The notes beneath the pieces were generated by a model. It made no database searches and had not been told where the DNA came from. It worked only from the letters and a program-made list of their open reading frames with translations. A DNA stretch of 64,000 bases from Gonocerus acuteangulatus (taxonomy: Eukaryota; Arthropoda; Insecta; Hemiptera; Coreidae), in contig OX328123.1 of the NCBI GenBank assembly GCA_946811695.1, positions 150,316,729-150,380,728 on the forward strand, written 5' to 3'. The first letter of the stretch is position 1; each line of letters starts with the position of its first letter. Shown here piece by piece: positions 22,196 through 34,025 of the stretch. The position numbers were made by a program, and so were the translations under genes.

Positions 22196-22199
22196 ATAT

Positions 22200-22950
22200 A
22201 CGAAATACATGCACGCCTATAACAGTTGTAGAAAAACGAATTCACAAATTGTTCATTTAATGTTTGTTATCATTTGAATATAAAATGAAAATCTAAAATA
22301 CAGATATAAAGCCGATTAGGACTTGAATGCTGAAGTACATCAATGCAAAGTCAGTTCCCAGACCAAATCCATTCGGTATTTCCAAAAGGGTAATCCTACC
22401 TAATCCACCAGCTATTCTCCTCTAGGTTCGCTCAATTTAACAGTCAATCAACCATATACCCCAATTCTACAGTTCAATCACTATTATTTCAGATCCATCC
22501 AATGTTCAACACCATAGCGATTGTAGGCTTTCGGTCTCGTCTTCTGTCTGTGTAATTAAAACATAGCCCATGCATCCGGGGAGTGATAACAATGATGATA
22601 AGAACCTTTTGCACAGAAATACCGAAAGCTTCTCCGGCTTTGTTTAATTTTTTCTGGTAGCAGAAAGTATTTCTGATGTGAGTCACTCCGTGTGACAAGA
22701 ACAACCCTTTGTACATAATGCAAAAAATATAATTGATAATGTGTAATACAACTTTCTTCTAACAGATACATATATCAGACAAAAATAAAGTTTTGCAATC
22801 GAAAACCAGATTTTTTTTACCTTAAACATTGCAGCAAAAACACCACTCAAGTTGGTAGGTAATTAGTAAAAAATTAAAATGCCATTATTAATATAAATGA
22901 ACTTTTATTATATATTTCTATACGCACCTTTTCGTCATTCTGACTTCTTA
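22200..22950. other. no recognisable feature
   Basis: AT-rich; the minus-strand ORFs at 22489-22771 overlap each other in different frames and show no domain. Confidence 0.4.
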
Positions 22951-22951
22951 T

Positions 22952-23515
22952 TTGGTGAACTTCATTAGAAGAAAACTTTGTGATGTAGTATATTTTTCCT
23001 CAAAGTTAAACCAATTTTTTACTAGGAAAGATGGTGGTGGAAAACAACATCGGATATACAGGGGTAAAAGGCCTTTAGAGATTTGCTCGTTTTTGCATCG
23101 TTTTGGAGAAAATCGCAAAACAAGAAACGAAACATGTTTTCATTTTTGTACTTACTTATTTAAATTTTCAACGGGAAAAAGTTGTCATTGCGAATTGTTT
23201 CAAAATCTAATTACTAAAATTCAATCTCTTGATGCTGATGTAGTTTTCGTGTACGGTTTCTGCAACGGTAATGCTTTAGAAGCGTTGCGAGAGTATGCGC
23301 GCCGATTCCACAATCTTCAAATATTGCAGAATTTATTATTTCAATATTTTGAGAAGATATCAAAGTTTATTAATGGTTTCTTCGTATGTGGAACCTTGAA
23401 GCAGGACGTTTATTCGGTGCCAATCAACTTACGAGAGAAATTAAGAGTTCGAATCATAGATGAATTGCACCAAATATCACCAAAACAGTTTTCATTTTTG
23501 TACTTACTTATTTAA
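22952..23515 (+). pseudogene. DUF4817-type transposon protein, internally deleted
   Basis: Open frame of 187 codons. Residues of about 92-120 read [20 protein letters not shown], then REYARRF, a DUF4817-like N-terminal helix-turn-helix found in arthropod transposon proteins. It then jumps straight to a C-terminal segment (NGFFVCGTLKQDVYSVPINL, then REKLRVRIIDELHQISP). This matches the usual xFFLWGxLK...V end of related DDE transposases, with W replaced by C. The catalytic middle is missing, so this is a deletion derivative. The first 30 codons lie outside the apparent element end at about 23052, so the true start is not the ATG at 22952. Two shorter decayed copies of the same helix segment follow at 23570-23680 and 23750-23840. 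Confidence 0.75.
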
Positions 23516-23830
23516 ATTTTCAACGGGAAAAAGTTGTCATTGCGAATTGTTTCAAAATCTAATTACTAAAATTCAATCTCTTGATGCTGATGTAGTTTTC
23601 GTGTACGGTTTCTGCAACGGTAATGGTTAAAAAGCGGTGCGAGAGTTAGCGCACCGATTCACAAATAGAAGAGCTTATTTAAATTTTAAATGGAAAAAAA
23701 TCCATTGCGAATTATTTCAAGAAACCAATTACTAAAATTCAATCTCTTGATGGTGATAAAGTTTTCGTGAAGGATAATGGTTTAGAAGCGGTGCAAGGGT
23801 TTGCGCGCCGATACAGGAATGGAAGAGTGC

Positions 23831-24388
23831 TTAATTGATGAGTATTGTAAGTAATGTTTAATACACTAAGAGAGACTGGGTAAACTTATTTATTTACTTG
23901 TTATTACTTAATTGATGAGTATTGTAAGTAATGTTTAATACACTAAGAGAGACTGGGTAAAATTATTTATTTACTTGTTATTACTTAATTGATGAGTATT
24001 TTAAGTAATGTTTAATACACTAAGAGAGACTGGGTAAAATTATTTATTTACTTGTTATTACTTAATTGATGAGTATTTTAATTAATGTTTAATACACTAA
24101 GAGAGACTGGGTAAAATTATTTATTTACTTGTTATTACTTAATTGATGAGTATTTTAAGTAATGTTTAATACACTAAGAGAGACTGGGTAAAATTATTTA
24201 TTTACTTGTTATTACTTAATTGATGAGTATTTTAAGTAATGTTTAATACACTAAGAGAGACTGGGTAAAATTATTTATTTACTTGTTATTACTTAATTGA
24301 TGAGTATTTTAATTAATGTTTAATACACTAAGAGAGACTGGGTAAAATTATTTATTTACTTTTTTTTTGTTATTACTTAATACCATAT
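23831..24388. repeat. 77 bp minisatellite derived from transposon coding sequence, ~7 copies
   Basis: Unit TTAATTGATGAGTATT...CACTAAGAGAGACTGGGTAA with spacing 77 bp (23831, 23908, ...). It aligns to the DUF4817 coding segment on the minus strand near 25555-25615 (GTGCTTAATCGACGAGTATT, then CTACGAGAGACTGGGTC). The first unit joins directly to a decayed copy of that coding region at 23750-23830. Confidence 0.88.
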
Positions 24389-24399
24389 ACCTTTTATTT

Positions 24400-25095
24400 A
24401 TTTTTTTTTAGTTTTTTCACCATTTGGTGCTAAAACCATGGCTTTGTTCTTAAATACAAAATTCAAGATTGATACTAAAGTATCCGTCTGTTGATTAGCC
24501 TGTGTATTATTAAATGTTCTGTTTGTTGATTATTTTGTGTATTGTTAAATGTTCTGTCTGTTTTGTTACATTAATCCAATTCAAGAAATGGCTGTTGTTA
24601 TTTTTACTTTTTCAAATGTTGTTGTATAAATGTGTATGCATGAGGTATTTAATGATTTCAACAATGTACTGGCTATTATCGGAAAGTAAGTCAGTCAAAT
24701 TGTGGGGTAATTTAAAATTCTACACTCTGTCAGTATGTGCTTTATCGTTAGGTGAGTATTGCAGTATGTACATGTCGGTCTGTCTTGTCTGGTCATAATG
24801 TAGGAATGTGTCAGTCGTGAATGGCCAATCCTTAGACGGCATAAAACTACTTCTTCTCGTATTTTTGACCTTTTACTGGATGACCATTCCTGTACTGTGT
24901 GCTAGATTTCTCGAAGCTTGTTGTCAATCGTGTTGTACCAGGATTCTTGCCATCTATCTGTTACGTATCTCTTAGATAAGGCGAGTTGCTAGTTTAGCCT
25001 GTTCGTCTACTGCAGTACTTTGTCTGATGTCTTCGTGGCCGGGTAGCCAGTACATTGTGAAGTTCTTATTTACCTTTTGTGTTAGTTAAGTTATT
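24400..25095 (-). mobile_element. decayed RNase H LINE inserted in the DUF4817 cluster
   Basis: The minus strand encodes an RNase H end and zinc knuckle (see the CDS entry), followed by a 3' part with repeats of about 36 bp (AACATTTAAYAATACACA, AATAATCAACAAACAG). TTATTAAATGTT occurs at 24507-24518 and 25091-25102 and could be a 12 bp target duplication. Because the same word belongs to the 3' tail repeat, this is tentative. Confidence 0.75.
24735..25065 (-). pseudogene. LINE ORF2 RNase H and CCHC knuckle, frameshifted
   Basis: Minus-strand translation gives FTMYWLPGHEDIRQSTAVDE and QAKLATRL, matching the RNase H block with W-x-P-G-H and the conserved D. After at least one stop and a frame change comes VLCRLRIGHSRLTHSYIMTR, then CTYCNTHLTIKHILTEC with the C-x2-C-x7-H-x4-C knuckle intact. 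It ends at a TGA after RILNYPTI. The block is homologous to the other LINE tails in this window and closest to the 51.7 kb copy (WFPGHENIG). It is a dead fragment with no start codon of its own. The overlapping plus-strand ORF 24514-24798 is a shadow of this region. Confidence 0.75.
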
Positions 25096-25192
25096 AAATG
25101 TTGCCCTCTTGCAGAAACGTAAGCATTACATCTAGCACTAACTTCATAAATTGCAGCTAAAAACTGTTTTGGTGATATATGGTCACCATATA

Positions 25193-25440
25193 TCACAAAA
25201 GTTCATCTATGATTCGAACTCTTAATTTCTCTCTTAAGTTGATTGGCACCGAATAAACGTCCTGCTTCAAGGTTCCACATACGAAGAAACCATTAATAAA
25301 CTTTGATATCTTCTCAAAATATTGAAATAATAAATTCTGCAATATTTGAAGATTGTGGAATCGGCGCGCATACTCTCGCAACGCTTCTAAAGCATTACCA
25401 TTGCAGAAACCGTACACGAAAACTATATCAGCATCAAGAG
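25193..25440 (-). pseudogene. DUF4817 protein fragment, C-terminal junction form
   Basis: Minus-strand frame with [20 protein letters not shown] joined to NGFFVCGTLKQDVYSVPINL and REKLRVRIIDEL, nearly identical to 22952-23515. Both copies share the same internal deletion, so one was copied from the other after the deletion. Downstream (toward 25103) the frame is broken, but ISP..F and ARCNACVSARG-like codons continue. Confidence 0.7.
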
Positions 25441-25865
25441 ATTGAATAGTCGTATTGCCTCCTGCGATATTCCTAATGCTGGTGTTGGACTCAATTTCTT
25501 CACCGACAATCAGCTCTTATTGCTGCCTGGAATTGGTCGCCTTCATTATGAAGTATGAATGACCCAGTCTCTCGTAGTCTATCAAAAGTTAACAAAAATA
25601 CTCGTCGATTAAGCACTCTTCTATTTGCGAATCGGTGCGCATACTCTCGCACCGCTTCTAAAGCATTACCGTTGCAGAAACCGTACACGAAAACTATATC
25701 AGCATCAAGAGATTGAATTTTAGTAATTAGATTTTGAAACAATTTGCAATGACAACTTTTTCCCGTTGAAAATTTAAATAAGTAAGTACAAAAATGAAGA
25801 CTTGTTTCGTTTTTTGTTTTGCGATTTTCTCCAAAAAGCAAGCAAAAACGAGCAAATCTCTAAAA
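25441..25865 (-). pseudogene. DUF4817 protein N-terminus, less deleted copy
   Basis: The frame 25500-25841 reads through [40 protein letters not shown] and [10 protein letters not shown]. This is the complete DUF4817 helix-turn-helix, including the NRRV..RRVF and RLRETGS motifs absent from the other copies. After a TGA, NESNTSIRNIAGGNTT matches the start of the second helix-turn-helix usually found next in these proteins. It then breaks into the next DUF4817 copy. No catalytic domain is present. Confidence 0.78.
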
Positions 25866-25944
25866 GACTTTTTGTCTTAGTTTTTAGGTCCCCTACACGC
25901 TCCTGAAGTTTTGCCATTTAAAATCGGGACCCCTGTATACTGTC

Positions 25945-26700
25945 GTACATAGAAAAATATGATATGAATCAAATACTAAAATTGAGACTGAAATGGAAAC
26001 ATTTATATTTTAATTTCGCGTATTGTTGTTTGTACGAAACCCCAATTGCCTTCCTATTAGATTTTCATAATAAATCGCTTCAATGGTTTAGGATGCTCCG
26101 TAAACAATTGTTTTACAACCTTTAGGAGCATATTTACAATTTGATCTATAATATGATTATCAGGAAACCTCCACTCCTAAATAGCTGATTTTATTTTTGT
26201 CATAATACTTCTCTCTCAATATTACATAATCAGTTTGTTTGCATGGAAATAATTATTACGTTTTCAATGTGCACAGTCAGAAAAACATGTCAGCCCCAAA
26301 AGAAACAAGTTTTCTTATTTTCGCAATGCATCTCTCACGGTAGTATTTGTACAGGTTTCATTGAAATAAAACGAAAACTACCGCCCCTACAGAAGGAGAA
26401 CGTAATTTTTTTTTCGTGTTTAACGGCGTTTCCAATAAAAGTGGGGAAAACCCTCCCCCTAACAGGATCGTATTTTTTTTTAATATATTATATGTATTAT
26501 TTTTGTTTAACCCTCCAATAATGAAATGGAGCAGGTATTGGTTATCGATATTCATTTTTATGAGTAAAAATATGCATCGAATGCTTACAAGAATGTATGG
26601 CAGACTGGCTAATATTTTAATCAAGGAAATTTAAGTATGGAAAGGTTCGAGATATTTCCGGTCTAGTATTGAATCCCTGCCATGCTTTTAATGCGCACGA
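25945..26700. other. no recognisable feature
   Basis: AT-rich; overlapping ORFs on both strands at 26243-26634 share no domain with known families and are read as chance. Confidence 0.45.
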
Positions 26701-26701
26701 A

Positions 26702-27214
<513 letters not shown>

Positions 27215-27717
27215 CTAATATTTGAAAATAATGTATATACTTTATGAGCAGGAGGCAAAGTATTGCGTTGTATCTTCCAATCGAACGTAATATACAGAAC
27301 GTTATATACAGAACGTAATATAAAATTAGTAGTTTCGGGGATCCAGAACTGCACATTCCTGTATGCACAAATTATATTATCAGAAGAGCAAGTGAAGTGT
27401 TCTATTTGCCTGTTGGTCATCCGAACAGAATTCAACACAAATATCTCTATATTTTAGCCTTCTGTGTAAATAAATAGGTACATAAACCATGAAGTACAGG
27501 GTTAATATAGACGATGTCGAATTCGGTCCAATGGCAGAATTGAATTGAACATCAACCCGAGAATTGCCTCAGAATTCGAGAGCCTTTGATTAATGTCAGC
27601 ACGAACATAACCCCCTGTGGGACGCAGTAACTAAACACATCAAAATACAACACCGGAAATCGGTGTAACAGAAGATCAATAATCTGTACTCAACATAGTT
27701 TTCTCCTAATACCTAAT
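27215..27717. other. no recognisable feature
   Basis: Short ORFs on both strands at 27147-27457 overlap each other and show no domain. Confidence 0.4.
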
Positions 27718-29156
27718 GTTCAAACCAGGGACCGAAAATAACTATTAATTTTTATTTCAAATGAGTTTCAATTAACCTTTAATTTCTATTTTTTGAAAAT
27801 AAAAATAAAAATTTCATCGTAATTTATATATTTTATTATATTTTAAAAAAAAATTGTCTAATAATTTTTATTTCAAAAACTTAAAAATAAAAATTATTTG
27901 AATAATGTTATTTCAAAATTTTTTTTAATACAAATTTTTAATAACAATTTTTTATTGTTTTAACTTTAAACATTATTTTAAATAAAAAAAACAATATTAG
28001 TGCCATAATGAATTGATTTATTGATTTTAAGAGCTCGCACACATAGCGACTAATAATGAATAGAAACAAAAACAAAAAAAAAAGTAATGCACAAAAACAA
28101 ATTCTAGAATATACAATATATACTCATAAAAATCAATTGGATTTAGACGAACTTTGATTCACTGACATAAACAAATACTAGAATATACAATATATACTCA
28201 TACAAATCAATTGGATTTAGACTAACTTTGATTCACTGACATAAACAAATTCTAGAATATACAATATATACTCATACAGATCAATTGGATTTAGACGAAC
28301 TTTGATTCACTGACATAAACAAATACTAGAATATACAATATATACTCATACAAATCAATTGGATTTAGACGAACTTTGATTCACTCACATAAACAAATTC
28401 TAGAATATACAATATATACTCATACAAATCAATTGGATTTAGACGAACTTTGATTCACTCACATAAACAAATTCTAGAATATACAATATATACTCATACA
28501 GATCAATTGGATTTAGACGAACTTTGATTCACTGACATAAACAAATACTAGAATATACAATATATACTCATACAAATCAATTGGATTTAGACGAACTTTG
28601 ATTCACTCACATAAACAAATTCTAGAATATACAATATATACTCATACAAATCAATTGGATTTAGACGAACTTTGATTCACTCACATAAACAAATTCTAGA
28701 ATATACAATATATACTCATACAAATCAATTGGATTTAGACGAACTTTGATTCACTCACATAAACAAATTCTAGAATATACAATATATACTCATACAAATC
28801 AATTGGATTTAGACGAACTTTGATTCACTCACATAAACAAATAACTTCTAATAATCAAAAGGTTCCAAATCAAGTATTTATTTATTTATTCCGAGGATAA
28901 GAGATATTTAATAAATGAGTTTCACTTTATCTTTAATTTTTATTATTGGGAAATAAAAATAAAAATTCCATCGTAATTAATATTTTATTATTTTTTTTTT
29001 TTAAAAATTGTCCAATAATTTTTATTTTAAAAACTTAAAAATAAAAATTATTTCATAACAGTTATTCATTAATTTTAAAAATATAAATTATGAAGTAATT
29101 TAGTTGTCATAATTTTTAGGAAACATTTCATTTTTATTTCGGTCCTTGGTTCAAAG
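27718..29156. mobile_element. hAT-type non-autonomous element carrying a minisatellite
   Basis: Element 27726-29148 with ends CAGGGACCGAAAATAA and ATTTCGGTCCTTG, and an 8 bp TSD GTTCAAAC/GTTCAAAG (27718-27725, 29149-29156). Inside, two AT-rich blocks (27765-27905 and 28916-29062) are direct repeats of each other, each with AAAATAAAAATAAAAATT. Between them lies the 74 bp array. No transposase sequence. Confidence 0.85.
28104..28842. repeat. 74 bp minisatellite, about 10 copies
   Basis: Unit with CTAGAATATACAATATATAC, AATCAATTGGATTTAGACGA and CTTTGATTCACT. Spacing is 74 bp (28104, 28178, ...) and copies are nearly identical, with C/G variation in CACTSACATAAAC and A/T in AAATWCTAG. Confidence 0.93.
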
Positions 29157-29510
29157 TCCTAGCCATTGAACGAGAAAAAAGTGTGCAGGCCTAATGCAGC
29201 AGTTTTATACATTCTAGGAGGAACGTATCAGAAAGCACCTCCGGAAATGTCAGCCTCGAAAAAGTCATAGAAGAGAAATAAACACGTACAAGAGTTTTCA
29301 AGGCACGCAACTTGAGAACATGAAGTTTATTCTGGTAAATGTTTACAAAGTGAGATGATGAGTGGATGGCCTTCAATGAAGGGATGAAAATAATCTTTGT
29401 AGTTTGCGAATAGGTTGAAAAATTCTTACACACCTTAAGGCGAAACAACACATACCTATCTGCCAATATTTCTACCCCAAGTTGACTATAAAACACTAAC
29501 TGAATGCAGA
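29157..29510. other. no recognisable feature
   Basis: Contains most of a 139-codon minus-strand frame (29191-29610) whose N-terminal end runs into the 80 bp satellite. No domain recognised; treated as chance. Confidence 0.4.
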
Positions 29511-29511
29511 A

Positions 29512-30632
29512 TTTGACTAAACTCTGACATGCCCGATAGCTTGCCTTACTAGATCGGGGACGAGAGCCAATATACAGAAAACACATTAGAATATGACTAA
29601 ACTCTGACATGCCCGATAGCTTGCCTTACTAGATCGGGGTCGAGAGCCAATATACAGAAAACACATTAGAATTTGACTAAACTCTGACATGCCCGATAGC
29701 TTGCCTTACTAGATCGGGGACGAGAGCCAATATACAGAAAACACATTAGAATTTGACTAAACTCTGACATGCCCGATAGCTTGCCTTACTAGATCGGGGA
29801 CGAGAGCAAATATACAGAAAACACATTAGAATTTAACTAAACTCTGACATGCCCCATAGCTTGCCTTACTAGATCGGGGACGAGAGCCAATATACAGAAA
29901 ACACATTAGAATTTGACTAAACTCTGACATGCCCGATAGCTTGCCTTAGTAGATCGGGGACGAGAGCCAATATACAGAAAACACATTAGAATTTGACTAA
30001 ACTCTGACATGCCCGATAGCTTGCCTTACTAGATCGGGGACGAGAGCCAATATACAGAAAACACATTAGAATTTGACTAAACTCTGACATGCCCGATAGC
30101 TTGCCTTACTAGATCGGGGACGAGAGCCAATATACAGAAAACACATTAGAATTTAACTAAACTCTGACATGCCCCATAGCTTGCCTTACTAGATCGGGGA
30201 CGAGAGCCAATATACAGAAAACACATTAGAATTTGACTAAACTCTGACATGCCCGATAGCTTGCCTTAGTAGATCGGGGACGAGAGCCAATATACAGAAA
30301 ACACATTAGAATTTGACTAAACTCTGACATGCCCGATAGCTTGCCTTACTAGATCGGGGACGAGAGCCAATATACAGAAAACACATTAGAATTTGACTAA
30401 ACTCTGACATGCCCGATAGCTTGCCTTACTAGATCGGGGACGAGAGCCAATATACAGAAAACACATTAGAATTTGACTAAACTCTGACATGCCCGATAGC
30501 TTGCCTTACTAGATCGGGGACGAGAGCCAATATACAGAAAACACATTAGAATTTGACTAAACTCTGACATGCCCGATAGCTTGCCTTACTAGATCGGGGA
30601 CGAGAGCCAATATACAGAAAACACATTAGAAT
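29512..30632. repeat. 80 bp satellite, 14 copies, with higher-order structure
   Basis: Unit with AATTTGACTAAACTCTGACA, GCCCGATAGCTTGCCTTACT and AGATCGGGGACGAGAGCC. Two adjacent 320 bp blocks (about 29830-30149 and 30150-30469) carry the same ordered variants: a TTTAAC/GCCCCAT unit, a TTAGT unit, then two consensus units. This indicates a four-unit higher-order duplication. Confidence 0.95.
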
Positions 30633-30866
30633 TTTTGAACCAAAGCGGACTATATGACACTATTTAAATCCCCAATTTAATGCTAATAACTGGGATTTAT
30701 TGAAGGGCTCAGTACCAAAGGTGACTAACCCGCAATTAGAAAAAAAACTCACAATATTAGAGTTAAAGGTAAGAAGAATCTGAAAAAAAATTAGTGTTGG
30801 TCACGGAAATGATTTTAATGTATCCTTTTTTTAGGGGAGTAAACAGTGGTGGGGTCACTGATTTGG
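30633..30866. other. no recognisable feature
   Basis: AT-rich spacer between the satellite and family X copy 2. Confidence 0.4.
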
Positions 30867-30867
30867 C

Positions 30868-30993
30868 CCATTTTTGCACTTTCCTCCGAAGGAAAGTAGC
30901 TATTGAGGTTGGACTCATGACGGAATTTTTGAAAAATTTCTTCAAATCTTTATCAATCCTACCTAGTAGACACCGAAAATGACCCCCGTTAAA

Positions 30994-31061
<68 letters not shown>

Positions 31062-32116
31062 CTGTTAACACGATAGCGGCCAGAGTTTTTGTTTTTTCGT
31101 CCCGAAACTTGGTATATAGCATTCAATTAGCAAACGATTGAACGAGTTCGTTAACCACCAAAGTCGGTCCACCGGAAGGGGGGGTTTACCCCCAACCCAA
31201 AACACTAATTTGACTATGTCAGCCGTAATATTTGTTATATTTCAACGAAACTTGGTATTCGTAGTGGTAATATAGAGAGAAATGTGAGATATAAAAATGA
31301 ACTAAATCGGTTCATTAGAAGGGGGGGGGGGGGTTACTCCGGACCCACAACACCAATTCGCCACTACCAGCCGTGATTTTTGGTATATTTCAACGGACCT
31401 CGGTATTCGTAGTGGTAATCCACAGGTAAATAACTGTTGTAAAAATAAACTAAATCGGTTCATTAGGAGGGGGGGGTTTACTCCGGACCCACAATACCAA
31501 TTCGCCACTACCAGCAGTGATTTTTGGTATATTTCGACGAAACTCGGCATTCGTAGTGGTAATCTACAGGTAAATATGTGTTGTAAAAATAAACTAAATC
31601 GGTTCATTAGAAGGGGGGGTTTACTCCTGACCCAAATTCTTAATATACTCATACCGGTCGTAATTTCTGCTGTATTGAAACGAAACGCGGTATACGTCGT
31701 GGGTAACTCATGAGAAAGAAGTGTTGTAGAAATGAGCTGAATCGGTCAATCGGAAAGCGGGGGTTTAATTTGTAATATATTTCAATAGAAAAGCCCGTCA
31801 GACGTAGGTTCACAAAGCCGCCGCAAGGAGCGCTTTCTACCACTAGAGTGACTGTATCCTGTTCCTGCGTTAGATCAAAATACGATAATATGAGGTTTTT
31901 TGTATTTATTACGAAGTGTAATAGGTACCATGTGTAAACATAACTCTGGAAGCAAATTATTAATTGATCAGTTACTCATTACAAATTTAAAAGAGAACTA
32001 TTCATGTTTTTATTTTATTTATGTAGGATATTTTAAGCAAATTGTCTGGAAGGCAATCTACACTACCCAAATTCTGAGGAAAGTGCTTAGTTATGCAGCT
32101 CCTGCGTGACGGACTT
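30868..32116 (-). mobile_element. family X element, copy 2
   Basis: Inverted relative to copy 1: hairpin end CACTTTCCTCCGAAGGAAAG at 30877, (TA)n at about 30998-31052, the ~140 bp modules on the minus strand with G-runs of 7-12 at module joints, and the other end AGCTCCTGCGTGACGGACTT at 32097-32116. Minus-strand ORFs (31302-31652, 31649-31843) translate the modules and are not conserved as proteins between copies. Confidence 0.85.
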
Positions 32117-32119
32117 TTT

Positions 32120-32920
32120 TCTGTTGGTTCTATATAGAACAATAGACGACACGTGTTCGAGTGTTTTGTCTTACGAGCTGAGGAATAAAATAAAATAGGT
32201 TGAAAATGCTTTATTTTATATCTTGTGCTTGGAATATTATATCGGCATGATTCTTTCATCCATTCATTTTTTTTTTAGAGTAGATTAATAAGAAAATTCA
32301 ATCGCTCTGCAATAATTTACATTCCTTCAAGTAAATTTATATTCTTACGTTTTTAAGTAAACTAGCATTGTAAATTTGTTAACATCAACAATAATATTAG
32401 ATTTAAAATCAGTAAAACAAGAAAACCTAATGTGGTAAATATCATCGAAAACAAAAAAATAATAATTTTTCGTAGTTCGGAAAAGCCTAAAAAATTGTAA
32501 AATTGTCAACCAACAAAATTCATTGTGTATTTAAACTTTGTCGACTAATGCAGATATAATTGAAACAAAATCACTTATTCGATAGCTGCTTGAAATTCAC
32601 AAGTCACTAATCCTACAAATAGGATTAGTGACGCTGAGAGTGGCGGTAGTCATTAGTGCGCTCAGTAATAAGCAACAAGTTCTTATTGCGGGGTGTGAGG
32701 GTGAGAATCGAGTTAACAACTCGATAAAAATAATTGGCTTCCCTCAACACCACCAGTAATCCTATCAGGGAAGGTTGTGAGTTTCTGCCCAGGTTTATCG
32801 AAGTTTCGAGGTCATGGGGTTTATGTAAGTCTGAAGCTTCCTATTTTAATACTGCATCACAACGCGATAACAATAACAAGTTTATTTCTTCAATGGAAAT
32901 AGGCTGTATGGCGCAATTAT
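32120..32920. other. no recognisable feature
   Basis: AT-rich; the ORF 32734-33024 has no recognisable domain and overlaps a family X-like word. Confidence 0.4.
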
Positions 32921-32922
32921 TA

Positions 32923-32985
32923 AAAGGTCTGTCACGCAAGAGCTGCGTAACTAAACACATTCTTATGCAATTGGGTGAGCTTACA
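32923..32985 (+). repeat. family X left-end fragment, diverged
   Basis: AAGGTCTGTCACGCAAGAGC, TGCGTAACTAA resembles the X left end AAGTCCGTCACGCAGNAGCT, TGCATAACTAA. Only about 40 bp match. Confidence 0.35.
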
Positions 32986-33201
32986 CCAGGGAACGAATCT
33001 CCTTATAGTGACCCACATCAGTAAAAAATAAGCATTAGTAGTTTGGCTTCTTTACACTTATTATTAACTTTTTAATGATTTTTCAATAATTAAAAAAAGG
33101 AAGCAAAAATTTCGGCCGGTGGGAGAAAACTAGTTAATTGTTCTAATCCTTTTTGATTAAACACCGGCTCCTAATTACACGATATCACTTGTTTTCACAA
33201 T

Positions 33202-34025
33202 ACATAATTCTCCAGTTTTATTTTAATTAGTTGATCCAATCTGCACTCATCCTATTATTGCCGATATTTTCTCCGCCGTATATAACCTCCAGCAAAACAA
33301 ATGCCTAATAAGCTTCTCTTGGATTCCGAGCCTCTGTGGTATTCCAGGCAACGAGAGAGTCGACGAATTAGCTAAGAGTGGTGTAAAGGAAGGAGTACAT
33401 TACCCATTTATTCCACGGTCCGATATTTTAGCTCAACTAAAAGACGGAATCTGGCTTCAGTGGGAAAGAACATGGAGGGAAACTTCTGATAACACAAACT
33501 AAGGGAAATAAAACGAACCCCCAGGATTTGGAGAACTTCGGTTTGACCAACCAGAAGGAAAGAGGTTGTGTTAGCCAGGTTGCGAATAGGGCATACAAGG
33601 CTTACACACTCTTACCTCATGTCCAAAGATGAACCACCCAACTGTATAAGGTGTGGAGTAATCCTCACGGTGAAGCACATACTTACTGAATGCTTAGCAT
33701 GCCAATTTAAAAGGAACCGATTCAAAATTAATGGCACCTTAGACGAAATTCTAGGAGATTATCCAGAAAAAATGATTAACCTGTTTGAACTCCTAGATGC
33801 TACAAATTTAACAGATAAAATTTAACATAAAACTGTATTTTGCTGGTATAGTAATTGTAAATGTCTCCATATTGCAACAAACGATAACATGAATAACTAG
33901 TTCTTCCTGTTAAAATGACAATTTTTCTGTACCCTCTCGGGTCTTACTTTCACAGGGTGACCATGACCCGGTGTGGTTGATGTGACCCTTAAAACAAAAC
34001 AAAACAAAAAAAAAACATAATTCTC
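33202..34025 (+). mobile_element. 5'-truncated LINE with 11 bp target duplication
   Basis: Insertion 33213-34014 between copies of ACATAATTCTC (33202-33212, 34015-34025). Carries an RNase H relic, the end of the ORF, a 3' UTR with CAGGGTGACCATGACCCGGT, and an A-rich tail with AAAACAAAACAAAAC. Its C-terminal sequence (LDEILGDY, LFELLDATNL, DKI) is closest to the LINE at 50491-51010, so these two form one subfamily. Confidence 0.88.
33260..33825 (+). pseudogene. LINE ORF2 RNase H and CCHC knuckle, frameshifted
   Basis: First frame (from about 33265): ADIFSAVYNLQQNKCLISFS then WIPSLCGIPGNERVDELAKS. This is the RNase H block W-x-P-S-x-x-G-I-x-G-N-E-x-x-D, with the usual histidine of P-S-H replaced by leucine. 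It continues to QWERTWRETSDN and then shifts frame near 33490. The second frame (33568-33825) has LARLRIGHTRLTHSYLMSKD and the knuckle CIRCGVILTVKHILTEC, ending at a TAA after ATNLTDKI. The family normally has this as one continuous ORF2, so the shift marks a pseudogene. The internal ATG at 33568 is not a real start. Confidence 0.85.

Larger units (their letters stand above)
23052..25942. mobile_element. composite of inverted DUF4817 transposon copies
   Basis: The left end ATATACAGGGGT (23053) and right end ACCCCTGTATAC (ending about 25941) are inverted. Just inside both, AGAGATTTGCTCGTTTTTGC and GCAAAAACGAGCAAATCTCT also mirror each other. The interior holds plus-strand coding fragments on the left, minus-strand fragments on the right, a 77 bp minisatellite and a LINE insertion. 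Not a single intact element; a rearranged cluster bounded by one family's ends. Confidence 0.65.

Noticed and set aside
28104..28842. CRISPR-like regular repeats
   Set aside because: Head-to-tail tandem units without unique spacers, in a eukaryotic context.
29191..29610. 139-codon minus-strand open frame
   Set aside because: N-terminal codons are satellite sequence and no domain or context supports a gene.
31302..31843. Protein with repeated P-P-L-L-M-N-R-F segments
   Set aside because: Translation of family X modules. Frames break differently in each copy, so there is no sign of protein-level conservation.
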